Below, piece after piece: positions 46,573 through 57,839 of a stretch of DNA of 64,000 bases; within the stretch, counting starts at the first letter, position 1, and every line of letters starts with the position of its first letter. The stretch is from Camellia lanceoleosa (Eukaryota; Streptophyta; Magnoliopsida; Ericales; Theaceae), in assembly GCA_025200525.1 (NCBI GenBank), contig CM045761.1:78583551-78647550 (forward strand), given 5' to 3'. The translations under genes were made by a program, and so were the position numbers. The notes under the pieces were generated by a model. That model did no database searches, was not told where the DNA came from, and saw nothing but the letters and a program-made list of their open reading frames with translations.

Positions 46573-47462
46573 TGTACACACCCCATTTTTGACCGACCTT
46601 AAGACTCAGACGTCACCGATTGAGCGCTTGGTGATGTTGCATATTGTGCTTGTTCTGAGGTTGCGGAGTCCCGGCTGCGAGCCTTGCCTCCGGACTTCCA
46701 GACTCTTTTGTGCTTTGTCTCGGTTTGCGAACCAGGCTCCGTTTTCTCTGTTTTCTCTTCCCGAAGGGAGGGAGAGGTCTCGTAGATCATCTCTTAGTGG
46801 CCGTAGGCTACGTTTCGTGGTCGTAGGCCATTTTTCCCGTTTGGAGCCGGTTTGGGTTTTGAGCCGGCCGTGTGCCTCGGTTCGGGACCGCTTAACCACC
46901 TCTGTTTGCTCCGGTTTTTGGCACATACCTCATTTCCTCCCTTTTGAGGGACACTGTGGTCCGAGAGACCCACTTCGTGGTCGAACACCACTTCCGGTGC
47001 CTAACAGTCAGTTTTCGGGGCCCCGGGCTGTGCGTTTTGGCCCCCGAGCCTTGCTTGCAAGAATTGTTGGGCTCTGACCCAAACTGTGAATAGTCATATT
47101 TTGAGCTCCTTTTCATGTTTTATTAAGGACCTTTTGTTGTTTGAGGTCTCCTACTATCACTTGCCTCTTTAACTCTCTTTTAGGCCTATTTTTGCATCGT
47201 ATTTTAGGCTTACTTGTAAGCTGTTTCGGACTTGGTCATAAACTACAAAATATCTTTTTTTGAGCCCCTCTTTAACTTTGTTGAAGGGCTCTCTTTGGTT
47301 TGAGGCCAGCAGCTACCACTTGCCTCTTTATCTCACTTTTTGGCCTTTTTAGGGGAAAATTTGAATTTCAATTTCCCCTATTTTCCCCCACTCTTTTGCC
47401 TATATAAACACCCCCCAGCTCTGGTTTTAGGGGTTAGAAAATTTTGGTTTGGAGCTCTCACA

Positions 47463-47499
<37 letters not shown>

Positions 47500-50390
47500 C
47501 TTAAAAACCCCCATTGGTTCTTCACCAACCCATAGCCCCACCCTTCCATCCTCCATTCCAACAGCTTGAGGTTGTTCTTTAGAGCCTAGGAGTGCTGCAT
47601 TTTGGTCCAAAAGGCTGTCAAATATTAGTCTTCAAGGGTTAGTCCTCTTCTCCCCTTTTTGACCCTTTTCTTGGTTCATATTCTAGCTTCTTATGCTTAC
47701 TTTTTTGAGCTCCGACCCTAACTGCAAATAGCATTTTTTTGAACTCTATTTCATGTTTGTTTAAGGGCCTCTCACTATTTGAGGCTTCCTTGTGGCACTT
47801 GCTTCTTTACCTTTCTTCTATGCCATTTCCTTGCATAGTATTTTAGGCCTATGTATAAACTGGTTTGAGGCATGTTGTAAACTGTAAAGTGGCTTATTTT
47901 GAGCCCTTCTTCAACATTTTTTAAGGGATCCTCACTGTTTGAGGCATCCTTTGTATACTTTGTGTTGAAGCCCTCTTTTTGGCCTTATCTTGCATAGTAT
48001 TTTGGGCTTGCTTGTGCACTGTTTTGGGTTTGGTCACTAACTGTAAAATGCTATGTTTTGATCCCCTCTTCAACTTTGTTGAAGGGCTCTCGGCCATTTG
48101 GGGCCAGAAGCTGCTACTTGCTTCATTATCTCAATTTTAGGGCCATTTTTGTATGCTAGCTTAGCCCCATTTGTGTTCCCTGTTTGGCCTTGATTAAAAC
48201 TGTAAATATGCATTTTTTTAGACTGTCTTGCTTCTGTCTTCATGCTTCATGTTTCATGTTGAAATACTGCATGCTTTGTATAGCTATAAGTCATTCCATG
48301 TGCCTAATTTTGGATTTCGGGTTTCATTTTATGCATCGGGTGCACTTTTGCCATGTTTCGGGGCTGTTTTGCATCAATTTTTGCTACTGAAATTTGCATG
48401 CTAGTATGTCATATTCCATGTCTTACCATGTGTCTTGTTAGAGTGGCATTCGGTGCCTTAGGGTCGGTCCTCGGTTTACGTGCACACGTGCACGCATCTC
48501 GAATGTCTCATTTTCATCTAATGGCCTCTTATGTGAGTGTGGCCGAGGTCCACTTGTGTTAGTGTAAGCCCCTATTGCATTGTGTATGCCATTTCATTCC
48601 ACAGCGTTGTGTATGCTAGGTTGTATGTTAGCGCATTGTGTATGCCATGTTACCTCGTGCATCGTGTATGCCATTTCATAGCATGTTGCATGTTAGGATG
48701 TATCTTAGTTGCATTTCGTGCATGTCATGCATATTGCATTGTGTTCGGGATAGGGGTTAGCCCGAGCATAGGAAACGAGGTACGTTTCGTACACCGAGTA
48801 ACGGAACGTGTCTCAATTCCCCAGTCACCGACACTCCGGATCATCTATGATGGAGTTAGGTCTTGTTGTGTTTTCATGTGCATTCATTTCATATCGAGTT
48901 GTGCAATTCGACTCCTCGGCCATCATGCATCGAGATGCGTGATTGGTGGCACGAGGATCGAGGCATGCATACATTTGTGAAAATACATTGCCATGCCCAT
49001 TTCCTGCTCTCTGTTGCAGCAAATCAAGAATCAGCAGTCTTCCGGGGCTTGGCGCGCTTTTCAAAAATTATTACAAAACAGAGGCTAATTGGGGCATCAC
49101 AGTGGATTTCCGCGCAAAGGCAACCCGGATATGCATCATTCATCATCTGAAGAAGAGTCAAGGCAGTCCCTGGCTTGCATGCCAGTTTATTGTTTTCTTA
49201 GTTAATTTGGTAATTAATTAGGATTTTTGTACATATTTGGACTGTATTATTTATTTGGACTGTACTATTCGGGACTGTATATTATTCTTTCGGACCCTCT
49301 ACGCGAGGGCAATGTTGTAATAAGTGTGTGTGTGTGTGATGTATGTCTTCCAACCCCACCTCTTTCTTCCCTTTTATTTACCTGCTTATGATGGTTAAAT
49401 AAGGGCATGTTTCAATTAGCATACAGTACGATGGCATGTTTGCATTCATTCATCTGTCTTGTATGCACCGGGCTCGACGCATCATACTAACTGCATTTGT
49501 ACTTCACTTCTAAGTTGAATACATGTTAGCTGTAGCATTCCATACGCAATGTTTAGAATAGCCGAGCCTGCTATAGTTTCATTTTTGCATGTGTTGTATT
49601 AGGCATTTCTGTATATTTAGGATAATGCATAGATTTCTAATCGGTTTCTGTTTTGGCTTGGAGTATTCGGTGAGTTTTATGCTTTAGCATCCTTGCATGT
49701 GTGTGAGTGACTGCCATGAATAGCATGCTTACCATGAGGCTAACTGCTTATGTGATATAACTGTCTTGAATGCTTGTGGGTGAAGGTTGGGTTACTTGAA
49801 TTGGAACAATGCATTGACTGTGCATCTTAAGCCCACTAGATAGTGGCAAAACCATCTTTTTAAGCCCACCTGAGGGTGGCAAAATCTGCATTTTAAGCCT
49901 ACCTGCGGGTAGCACCATCAAATCATTTTTCAAACAAACAAACATGAAATGTTTTGTTCCAATTCAGGCGACTCGGTCTATACTTGTATACTGTGCGCAT
50001 CACATAGTAAATCTAGGCTAATAACCGAAATAAGAACGCACAATGTTTTCAAAATTAGATATCATGGTTAGTAGAGGCCAGTCTTTGACCGAGCGAGCGG
50101 GGGTGCTCACGAAGTGACCTTCCCCAATCGTACCCAAGTTCCCGAGCCGAGGCAACTTTGGTGATAACGGACACGTGGCCTTAGGCACGAGTCAGGGTTT
50201 CCTAAATTTCCCAAAATAAAATATTTAGGTGGCGAGTCTGTATCTGGCAAAGCAGTCCATGTTTGGCACTTCTTTCAAAAATCTGTTTTCTCAAAACAAT
50301 TTGCCGGATTTGGACTCTTTGGTTCAAGATTAAGAACCGTAACACAAATCGAGTCCGAGCTGTAGCAAGGCCCCCCGCGGGCTTGTTACA
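46573..50390 (+). mobile_element. Solo long LTR (3,818 bp), U3 with hairpin repeats in place of GGCCGGCC
   Basis: It runs from TGTACACACCCC (one change from TGTAGACA) to GGGCTTGTTACA. Flanks CGATC (46568-46572) and CCATC (50391-50395) agree at four of five bases. TATA is at 47401, the donor is decayed to GTTAGT (47638), and the acceptor TTGCAG ends at 49019. Like 26377-30359 it lacks the GGCCGGCC cluster; 47050-47350 instead holds intron-type repeats with the TTGAAGGGCTC hairpin arm. The two therefore form one subfamily. Confidence 0.9.
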
Positions 50391-50866
50391 CCATCATATC
50401 AGTAAACAGTAGTTGTTTCAAACATGGGAACCGACAAAGATCTCTATAACAGTAGCAGTAACAGTACAGTAACAGTAAATTGCTATGGATGCCATGAATA
50501 CAGTTCACAAATAGGACAAACATTCATTCAGTAAAAAATATCATTTCAGAAAGCAGTACAGTTGATCATTCAAAAAATATTCATAGTTGAACATATCTTT
50601 ACAACATTGTTACTCACAGAGCACTGGGCTACAAGCGGCTAATGAGCGTCCTCGGATGCCAACCCTACACAGTTACAGAATGAACACACACTAAGTTACA
50701 CACTTGGGAATCAATGACTTAGTCCCTAACTTGACTCGGTGTGGTTTTATATCAATATCCTCATTAAGATGCCTTAAACTAGGCTTAGGAATGCCTAGGA
50801 TGAAATGAGGATGCAAAGATGTACTTAAAAACATTTTTCAGAAGTTTTAGAAAATAGGGTTCTCGC

Positions 50867-51186
50867 TCGAGCATGGCTTTCTACGCTCGAGCGGACATGC
50901 AGATAAGGAGCTCTGCTCGAGCACAACTTCCTTCTCCTAAGCGGACTGTAAACTCAAGCAAAAGTACTGGATGCATGCAATTCACGCTTGATAGGCGCTC
51001 GACCTCCGCTCGAGCGTGAGACACAAGTCCTCGCTCGAGCGTGCATTCCCTCACTCGAGCGGAGTGTAAACACATGAAAAGTACTGGATACACGCATTTC
51101 ACGCTTGAGTGTTAATTTCCCCGCTCGAGCAAGATGCATGTACTCAGAGTGTACGCTTGAGCGTGAAGTCCTATGCTCGAGCGTGG
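50867..51186 (+). repeat. CTCGAGCG motif cluster
   Basis: About a dozen CGCTCGAGCG-like elements, some decayed to GCTTGAG, are spread over 320 bp. With the LTR read on minus they lie downstream of the TATA box and leader, unlike the cluster at 13699-13780. TG and CA variants of the central CG fit methyl-cytosine decay. Confidence 0.75.
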
Positions 51187-52264
51187 GTCCAAAATTTGGA
51201 ATTTCCAGATTGAACCTCCAAGCTCAAATTCAACATTTAAAGCATCAAATTCAATTCTTTTGGGCCCATTTTCTGAAAAACACTTTAAAACTCATAATAT
51301 AACATGTTTAAGAGATCAATTTGCAAAATCAAAGCCCAAAGGTAGTTCAATTAAACACAAATCCAAACAAAACTTCATGAACATAATGTATATGTAACAT
51401 GCAAGTGTTCAATTGAAATCAAAGCTTCAAATACTTGATCAAATGAGTCAATTCACTCAAAAACATGATGAATTCATGGACCATATCTAGAATATAGACA
51501 TGCATGTGAGGATTTCCACGAAATCAACCTCAAAACTCAACAATGTGTACATACATGCATGGATTATACCCAATTCAACATCTTGAATTATATCTTGGCT
51601 CTAGACTTCAATATCATCCTAGACCATGCAAGACACAACTTAAACTCATAATCAAGAAGATGAGTTCTTACCTTAGGTCTTGAATGTTAAGGTGTAGGAG
51701 CCTAATTTGTAAAACCTCTTCAATTTTTCAAATTTTCCTAGTCAAAACTTGTTGTAATCAAATCTCAAAACTCTCCCTCTCTCACTCACTCAGTTTTGGA
51801 CTTGAGGAAAATGGATGAGGAGTTGTGATAATGCTAACATATATAAATCAAATAAATGGCTCATGAAAAAGTCCACTAAGTGGCATTTTGGTAAAAAAGC
51901 CAAACTAATGTAATTTAACCTTATTTAATCTAATTTAATCACTTCAAATCATATTTCAATTAAACATGCCATAAAATCACATAAATTCTAATTAGCATAA
52001 AATAGTAATCAATTTCTGGTTCGGCTGCCGATAAGGCCTTCGATTTACAGTTCGAAACTTAAAACATGAATAGATTAATTAATGGCAAACTGATAGAAAT
52101 GCACTTAAATTAATACACTCAGGCAATCAGTTCAGAATTTCGGTTTAATCAGTCACTTATCATGTTCAGTCACAGTTTAACAGTAATCAGAGGTGAGGGT
52201 TGTCACACTTTTGGCATTCTCGCCCATTTTCCACATCTTCGACCGTTTTCTCATTCTTCTTGAG

Positions 52265-55120
52265 ATGGCGGATGACATTCCACATGACGGAGCTCCTCCG
52301 GGGATGGAGATGGATCCCGAGTTTGAGCCTTTGCCGCTTAACATTCGACCCTTCAATCCAGTGTCTTATGACCCTGATGTACATGTGTTGCCTCCCGACA
52401 GCATCTGCCAGTTCAAGAGATTCGCGCGAGGTGCACCAGAGGACCTCCTGCTATGCGAGCCGGAGTTACACTTATCCTATGGCGCCGCTGAGGTATACTC
52501 TTCCTCTTTACTTTCTGCAATGTAGGTCGTATGTCTTGGATATGTCATACTGCTCTTTATCTAATCATCCCAAACACACTTGTACGCCACATGCCTTGTC
52601 CATTCTGAGCACATTTACACACTGTACCTCTATTAATTCTGAACACATGCATACACTGTGTTACTGACACTGCCTTGCATCTTATCTTGGACACAGGGAG
52701 ATTCTCATGTCTTTCGGGGCTATGGGAACACCATTGCTCGAGACTAGTACATGGATCTACCCGATGCTGTTCGACACATCGTTGATGAGGCTGGTTTTGG
52801 TGCATTCTGTATGGGACTCTTGCGACTCACTATGAGTCAGTCTCTTCTAGGCACTCTGGTGGAGAGGTGGTGGGATACCACCGATTCCTTCCATCTCTCT
52901 ACAGCAGGGGAGATGACGATGACTCCCTTCGACTTCTCCATGCTCACCGGCATAGGAGTAGGGGGTGATCCAATCTCTTACGACACTGATATAGGGGAGT
53001 GAGACGCTGTTCAGATCTTTTTGCTAGGGACTCGCCCACCTCTCTCCCGATTAGGGATGGTGTGATATTCATGGTTCACCGACCACTTTAGGGGGGAGAC
53101 GCCGACGTCCCCCAAGGAGACCGAGCACTACGCTCGAGATTTCTCATGTTCTTGCTTGGCACCACTCCTTTCGCCGATCGGGCGAACACCATTGGCCTCT
53201 ACCTCTTTAGTGCACTAGTGGACTTGTCTAGCGTTCGACTCTATGACTGGGGCGGCACAGGCTTGGCCACCTTGTACGGATACATGAGTTCTTCTTCCCA
53301 TCGGAATGGGCACCTATTAGGAGGCTACTGGAGAGCCTGGGAGGTACATCTTTCCCTTCTGTTTTACAGTCTTGCTTTACATTATCTATACACCACACAC
53401 ACTGCATAACACGCAATCTGCTTTACACCAGTTGTACAATGCACACACTACACAAGACCCTGCACATCATTCTCTGATTTCTGCTTTATTTGTATACTGC
53501 TTTATTGATAAACATACTCATTATTACCCTTTCACATTCTGTAGTTGTGGGTATATGCCTACTTCCTGAGGCTTGCCCCAGAGCCAGAGATAGAGACGCC
53601 TCACATGGTCCCATATTCACATAGGTACAATGTGAGGTGTGAGCGGAGGCCCCGAGAGTCTTTCTCATTCTTCCGCCGATATTTCAACACTGTAGCCGCA
53701 ACAGAGGTATTTCAAACATTACAGTTTATTTGAGCTTTGCTTCATATTGCATTTTCAATAGCAGCTAACAACCTATATACCCATCATTTGCAGATCACCT
53801 AGCAGCCCTAGGCAGTGCTGCTTGACGCGGTCAGGGATCCGTTTGCTAGCGCTCGAGAGGCCTTACGCTTCTGGATGTTGTTCGAGGGCCCGGTTTGTCG
53901 GGCGTAGTACTTAAGAGAGTGCTTCTTGCGACAGAGCCTCGGCTTGCCTAAGCAGATAGTCCCAATGCCACCTCCCACTTACATGAGGATTATAGAGAGG
54001 TACACTGAGCAGGAGATGATCGACTTTACATAAGGCTGGGATGTTGACTTCTTCAGGCTCGACGGCAACTATACCATCTTTATCCAGACATATCTTATGC
54101 CGCCTCTAGCCAATGTTCGCCGAGGTGAGAGAGATAGACATGTAGCTACAGCAAGGCGAGTGGAAGGATCCAGGGCAACTCAAGCCCGTGGTAGGAGAGG
54201 TTCCAGAGGAGACAGAAGGCAGGGTGGCCAGACCTACCCACTACCATGACATGCCAAGGACGTGCTAGAGACACTTTTCAGATTCCTATCGCTCCTGCCC
54301 TAGCTGATCATGAGCTCGTCGGAGTTCGTGGCTCAACCCCAGTATGTACCATACTTTGCATTCTGCACATTCATTTCATTTCAGTTTATGCTTCACAAAT
54401 TACTAATCATCTCAACACTCTTGCAGGCTTCCATAGAGTACACCGGGCAGGCTCTGGAGTTGTCGGCTTCTCTGATGGGGATGATGCAGACGAGCATGGA
54501 TCTACTCAGCATTTATGGTATTCCGGTAAGTTCTTTCAACCTCCGTTCCAAAACCCTCTATAATCTGCTCCATACCGATCTGATGCATCACATTATCAAT
54601 ACTGCATTTGATACACCGCACTCATATACCGCTGACGGCACCGATACACTGTATCCTATATACTGGCCATGGCCTTCATACACTGCAATCATTCACCGCT
54701 TACGGCGCTCATATACTGCTCACAGCATTTATACACTGTAATCATGTATTGTTCGCGACATTCATATACTGTATTTGATACCATCCTCAGCTTCGCATAT
54801 CATAACTAATGCATTTGCCAAATTATTCTTTTCAGGTCCCATTCCAGATGCTAGTCATAGCAGGCGCCCCAGCAGGACCTTCAGTGCCTCCCTGAGCTGC
54901 AAGAAGAGAGAGAGGAGGGACGTCGGCGCACAGCCGAAGCAGAGCTAAGCGTACTCACACTGGGAGTAGTTCTCGAGAGCCTACCCCAGATGATAATGAG
55001 TCTGACGAGGAGCCGGTGAGCCCACAGTCAGCGTCGTCTCAGGATGGAGATGAGGCTGGAGATGGCTCCGCAGAGGGAAGCAGAGATGGTTCTGGAGCCG
55101 ACTCTGGCTCAGATAAGTAA
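52265..55120 (+). pseudogene. Plant mobile domain (PMD) gene, antisense cargo of the Tat element
   Basis: Six exons are visible: 52265-52492, 52697-53343, 53545-53706, 53794-54341, 54427-54525 and 54836-55120, all with GT-AG introns, for about 655 codons. Exon 2 carries the PMD core: AGFGAFCMGLLRLTM, LLGTLVERWWDTTDSFHLS, GEMTMTPFDFSMLTGIGVGG, then FLLGTTPFADRANTIGLYL, LYDWGGTGLATLYGYM and GGYWRAWE. Exon 3 begins LWVYAYFLRLAPEPE. Exon 4 ends in an Arg/Gly-rich stretch and exon 6 in an acidic Ser-rich tail. PMD proteins include host MAIN/MAIL1 factors and many transposon-borne copies. Stops occur in all large exons but the first (e.g. ARD-TAG-YMD, ITW-like codons as TAG), with frameshifts near 53143 and in exon 4. 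Most stops fit TGG or CGA lost by C-to-T type change. The gene reads against gag-pol, and its leader is split by a solo LTR. Confidence 0.85.
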
Positions 55121-55710
55121 TCTTAGCAGACAGCCGGGTGACTCGAGGCCATGCCTGTGAAGGGCGAGGACGGCCTCTCGATCTTGAGGTGGCCGGGGAT
55201 GATTCAGATACTTTGCTTTTTTGCTTTATTTCACTTTTTTGCTAGTAGTTTTTGCACATTGTACGGCCTTAGGCAGTTTTGTTTTTTCTTTAAAACTTGT
55301 ACTCTTTTGCAAAAGAAACCATGATGGAATGAAAATAGCTTTTGTTTAAAAAGTGTTACATTTTTCATTCAAAGCATCGCATAACATTGCACGGCATGAA
55401 AATGAGATTGAACTTTGTTGAAAACTGTATATGATGCATTGTCTTAATCAGGTGGTGAACCGGCCAACAACTGAGAGAACAAAACAACTCGATAAACAAA
55501 ACTAAGACTTGACATGCTAATCAAATGTTAATAGAACTCGATAAACAAGACAAGAACTTAATAATCAGCGTAAATACAACTCAATAAACAAGATTGCAAC
55601 AACTCGATAAGCAAATAACAGCAAAAGCGACAACAAAAAGGTACTAAAAGTATAATCAAACACAGGTTCTCAGCATTTCCAACACATGGACAACTCAGAG
55701 AGCAAAAGGA
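55121..55710 (+). other. PMD 3' flank and spacer
   Basis: The first 250 bp are T-rich, with TTGTACTC and AATGAAAATAGC, and may hold the PMD polyadenylation region. The stretch 55480-55640 repeats AACTCGATAAACAA about four times at 30-60 bp spacing. No reading frame of note was seen. Confidence 0.5.
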
Positions 55711-55860
55711 GAGGCCATCGGCCACAAGAAATGACCCTCGGCCACCAACACTAGTCGATCGGCTACTAACATGGCCGGTCGGCCACTAATGTCAGGAACC
55801 TCTAGAATGCTGCCATCTATCTTCCACTCAACACCTTATCTTCTATAAAGGTTCCAGCTT
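55711..55860 (+). promoter_or_regulatory. CGGCCA cluster and TATA box of the DUF7745-like gene
   Basis: CATCGGCCACAAG, CCTCGGCCACCAA, GATCGGCTACTAA and GGCCGGTCGGCCACTAA lie at 55711-55792, followed by TATAAA at 55844-55849. The ATG of the gene is 48 bp downstream of the TATA box. This repeats the layout of the LTR U3 clusters. Confidence 0.65.
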
Positions 55861-55896
55861 CGTGGTTTCTCCATTTCAATACTATTTTTTTCCTAA

Positions 55897-57183
55897 ATGG
55901 AAGCATTTCTCGCCCAAAACCTCACAAATTGGATTGCAAACTTGAACGGCTCGGAAAAGTTGAATTTCCGGAGTTTCGGAATAAATGCACTATTCACGCT
56001 GAGCCGCACCCCGCTGTGTTTTCCGTTCCTCCATACCGCAGCTAGGTGTTGGAACCCGGTAACTCATGTTTTTAGCTTTGGTGGACAAGAGATGTGTCCC
56101 ACTTTTGAAGATTTCTAAGCTTTAATGGAATCTTAGCGCGATGAAGAGATCTTGCCCCAATTCCGTTTTGGCCACATCCAAGCCTTAGGACGGATGTGTG
56201 GGCTCACTTTGCATGATGCTCGGTCTTTAATTTGCGACAAGGAGCTGGACATTTCAAGCCTGATTCATCAGTTTTCTGGTGTTGGTAACCGCGGCAACCA
56301 TCTTTGGCAGAGTTTTTGGTGACACGCCCTTTGTTTATGCATGTTGTCTCACTTCTTGCTTGCCCCAGGCTTCGGAGGATCCAATGTCCGTTTGATTGAA
56401 GTTGCCTAAGGCTTGAAGGAGGGCAAGAGCCGCATTGCCATGACATTAGCTAAGACACTGATGGGTTTGGATGCCTTCCATCGCCAGGAGACAACTAGAT
56501 TTGCAGGGAGTCCACTACTCGTACAGGTAATGTTTCCCACCCTTCTCACATGTGTGTCTCACATCACTCGGCCCTTAGGCTCTGTTTTTCTCTCAAAACC
56601 CTTTTCTCTCTCTTTTCTCTCCACGTATACCTCTCTATTCTTGAATCTCTCTTGTTTTTCATCCCTCCCCAAATATGGCTGATGGATAAGTTGAAAGTAG
56701 TGGACTCATGCCCAGCATATTCAGCACGCGGCTATTTCTTCCGACAACGACTAGTTGATGTCCCAGACGAGGGATGGTGGTGCGAATGGATATGCAGTCT
56801 ATCCACGGTCAACATTGCTTGGCGTGGCCCCTGGCTTAATCTGCCAGCAATGAGCTACAACATGTCTCCAGTCGGGCATTCAGCTGATTGGCCTGACACA
56901 CTATGTCTTTTACTTCCCATTTCGAATCTGGCACCAATTTGAGCATGATCAGACTTGCCCAGAAGATGGGGTAGAGTACCTTGCTATATTTCCAGTCCGA
57001 GGCGCACAACTAGCTTGGTATGCCACAGCATGGAGGACGAGAGAGCTTCTGACCCCCATTCCCACTTTCAATTGCATCCTCTCTGATGAGTGCATAGCTT
57101 GGCTCGATGAAAAGGCACAGGTTGGGCCTACTTTAGCATCAGAGGCTTCTACAAGCTCTAGAAAGGGGCGCAGGAACAACTGA
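55897..57183 (+). pseudogene. DUF7745-like gene, second antisense cargo gene
   Basis: The frame starts ATG at 55897 and, read through stops, shows FGINALFTLSRTPLCFPFLH, ARCWNPVTHVFSFGGQEMCP-TFEDF, then FGHIQALGRMCGLTLHDAR, LAPGFGGSNVRLIEVA and MTLAKTLMGLDAFHR. A donor GTAATG (56527) follows a VQ codon pair. Exon 2 (about 56676 on) reads WLMDKLKVVDSCP, GWWCEWICSLSTVNIAWRGP. After a frameshift near 56870 it continues VFYFPFRIWHQFEHDQTCPE to the TGA at 57181-57183. The W-P..H-F-F...E..PT..EF block and the later W-L..L...WR-PW block resemble plant DUF7745 proteins, recalled from memory. Function is unknown. It is tail-to-tail with pol and shares CGGCCA motifs upstream with the PMD gene and LTRs. 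Confidence 0.65.
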
Positions 57184-57839
57184 CTTATCCATGCCCCGAG
57201 TTTATTTGCTTTAATCAGTATTTTCAAGTTTTCTTTATGAATGCAATAAAAAGTAACTTCAATTTATATTCAAGAGTAGGAGAACTCTATACTGAAATCA
57301 ATGTAATTGAAGGTTGTGGGTACTAAAAATTTTCTGTTATGGTCCAAAAATGGTCTAAGTCGTAAAAAGATTAATTTGAGCAAAATCAGCTTTTATTAAA
57401 AAATTTCAAAACTATTTTCGATATGGATCACAACTGGACATGCCCAAGATCTATCACCGAGATGTACAACCCTGGATCCAGCAACTGGAAAGTTGCCCCT
57501 AGTCTAAATAGCACTGCACTAGAGATCACAACCGAACTCTTGGATGCAGAAAAGAAAAAGATGACCAACATGATCACACGGACAAAGTTGATTAGGAAGT
57601 GTTTTGTGGTTGGACTTTAGAATGAAGTTGCCTACGTATCCCAAAGATAGAAATCAAGCCTTACGTAGTTCGGTTCAGGTTCACTCGTGTGTTAACACTC
57701 TCCTTTTGCGCTCTAACTTTTGCCAAGGTCGCCCTTTCTGGGTTTTCAACCTTGCGAGCTCAGTTTTTATTATTTCAAATTTTTCATGCTCTAATTTTTG
57801 CCTAGGTCGTCCTTTCGAGTTTTCGGCCTAACGAGCCTC
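57184..57839 (+). other. Spacer between convergent pol and DUF7745-like gene
   Basis: No gene is seen. The motif GCCTACGTATCCC...AATCAAGCC-TTACGTAGTTC (57629-57670) is one I recall from the region just 3' of pol in plant Tat-type elements. Two diverged direct repeats follow at about 57711-57762 and 57790-57839 (GCTCTAA-TTTTGCC-AGGTCG-CCTTTC), a period of about 79 bp. The 3' ends of two convergent transcripts must lie here. Confidence 0.55.

Larger units (their letters stand above)
45875..52207 (-). mobile_element. Solo chromovirus-type LTR with target duplication CTTTT
   Basis: CTTTT at 45870-45874 and 52208-52212 flanks a sequence from TGTCACGACC to GGTTGTCACA. Net length is about 2.5 kb without its own nested LTR. 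Orientation is inferred as minus: TATATAT (about 51840-51846), a CT/GA-rich leader (51770-51800) and GGTAAGAAC (about 51672) read in that direction. It holds a (TA)n run (46325-46345) and a CTCGAG cluster (50867-51186). No coding sequence was seen. Confidence 0.85.

Noticed and set aside
46589..47077. 162-codon frame in LTR U3, with partial copies at 9143, 30343 (minus) and 42384 (minus)
   Set aside because: Lies in U3 upstream of the TATA box; broken in most LTR copies; no known family recognised.
50881..51139. Minus frames of 61-73 codons rich in Arg/Ala
   Set aside because: Produced by the CTCGAGCG motif cluster.
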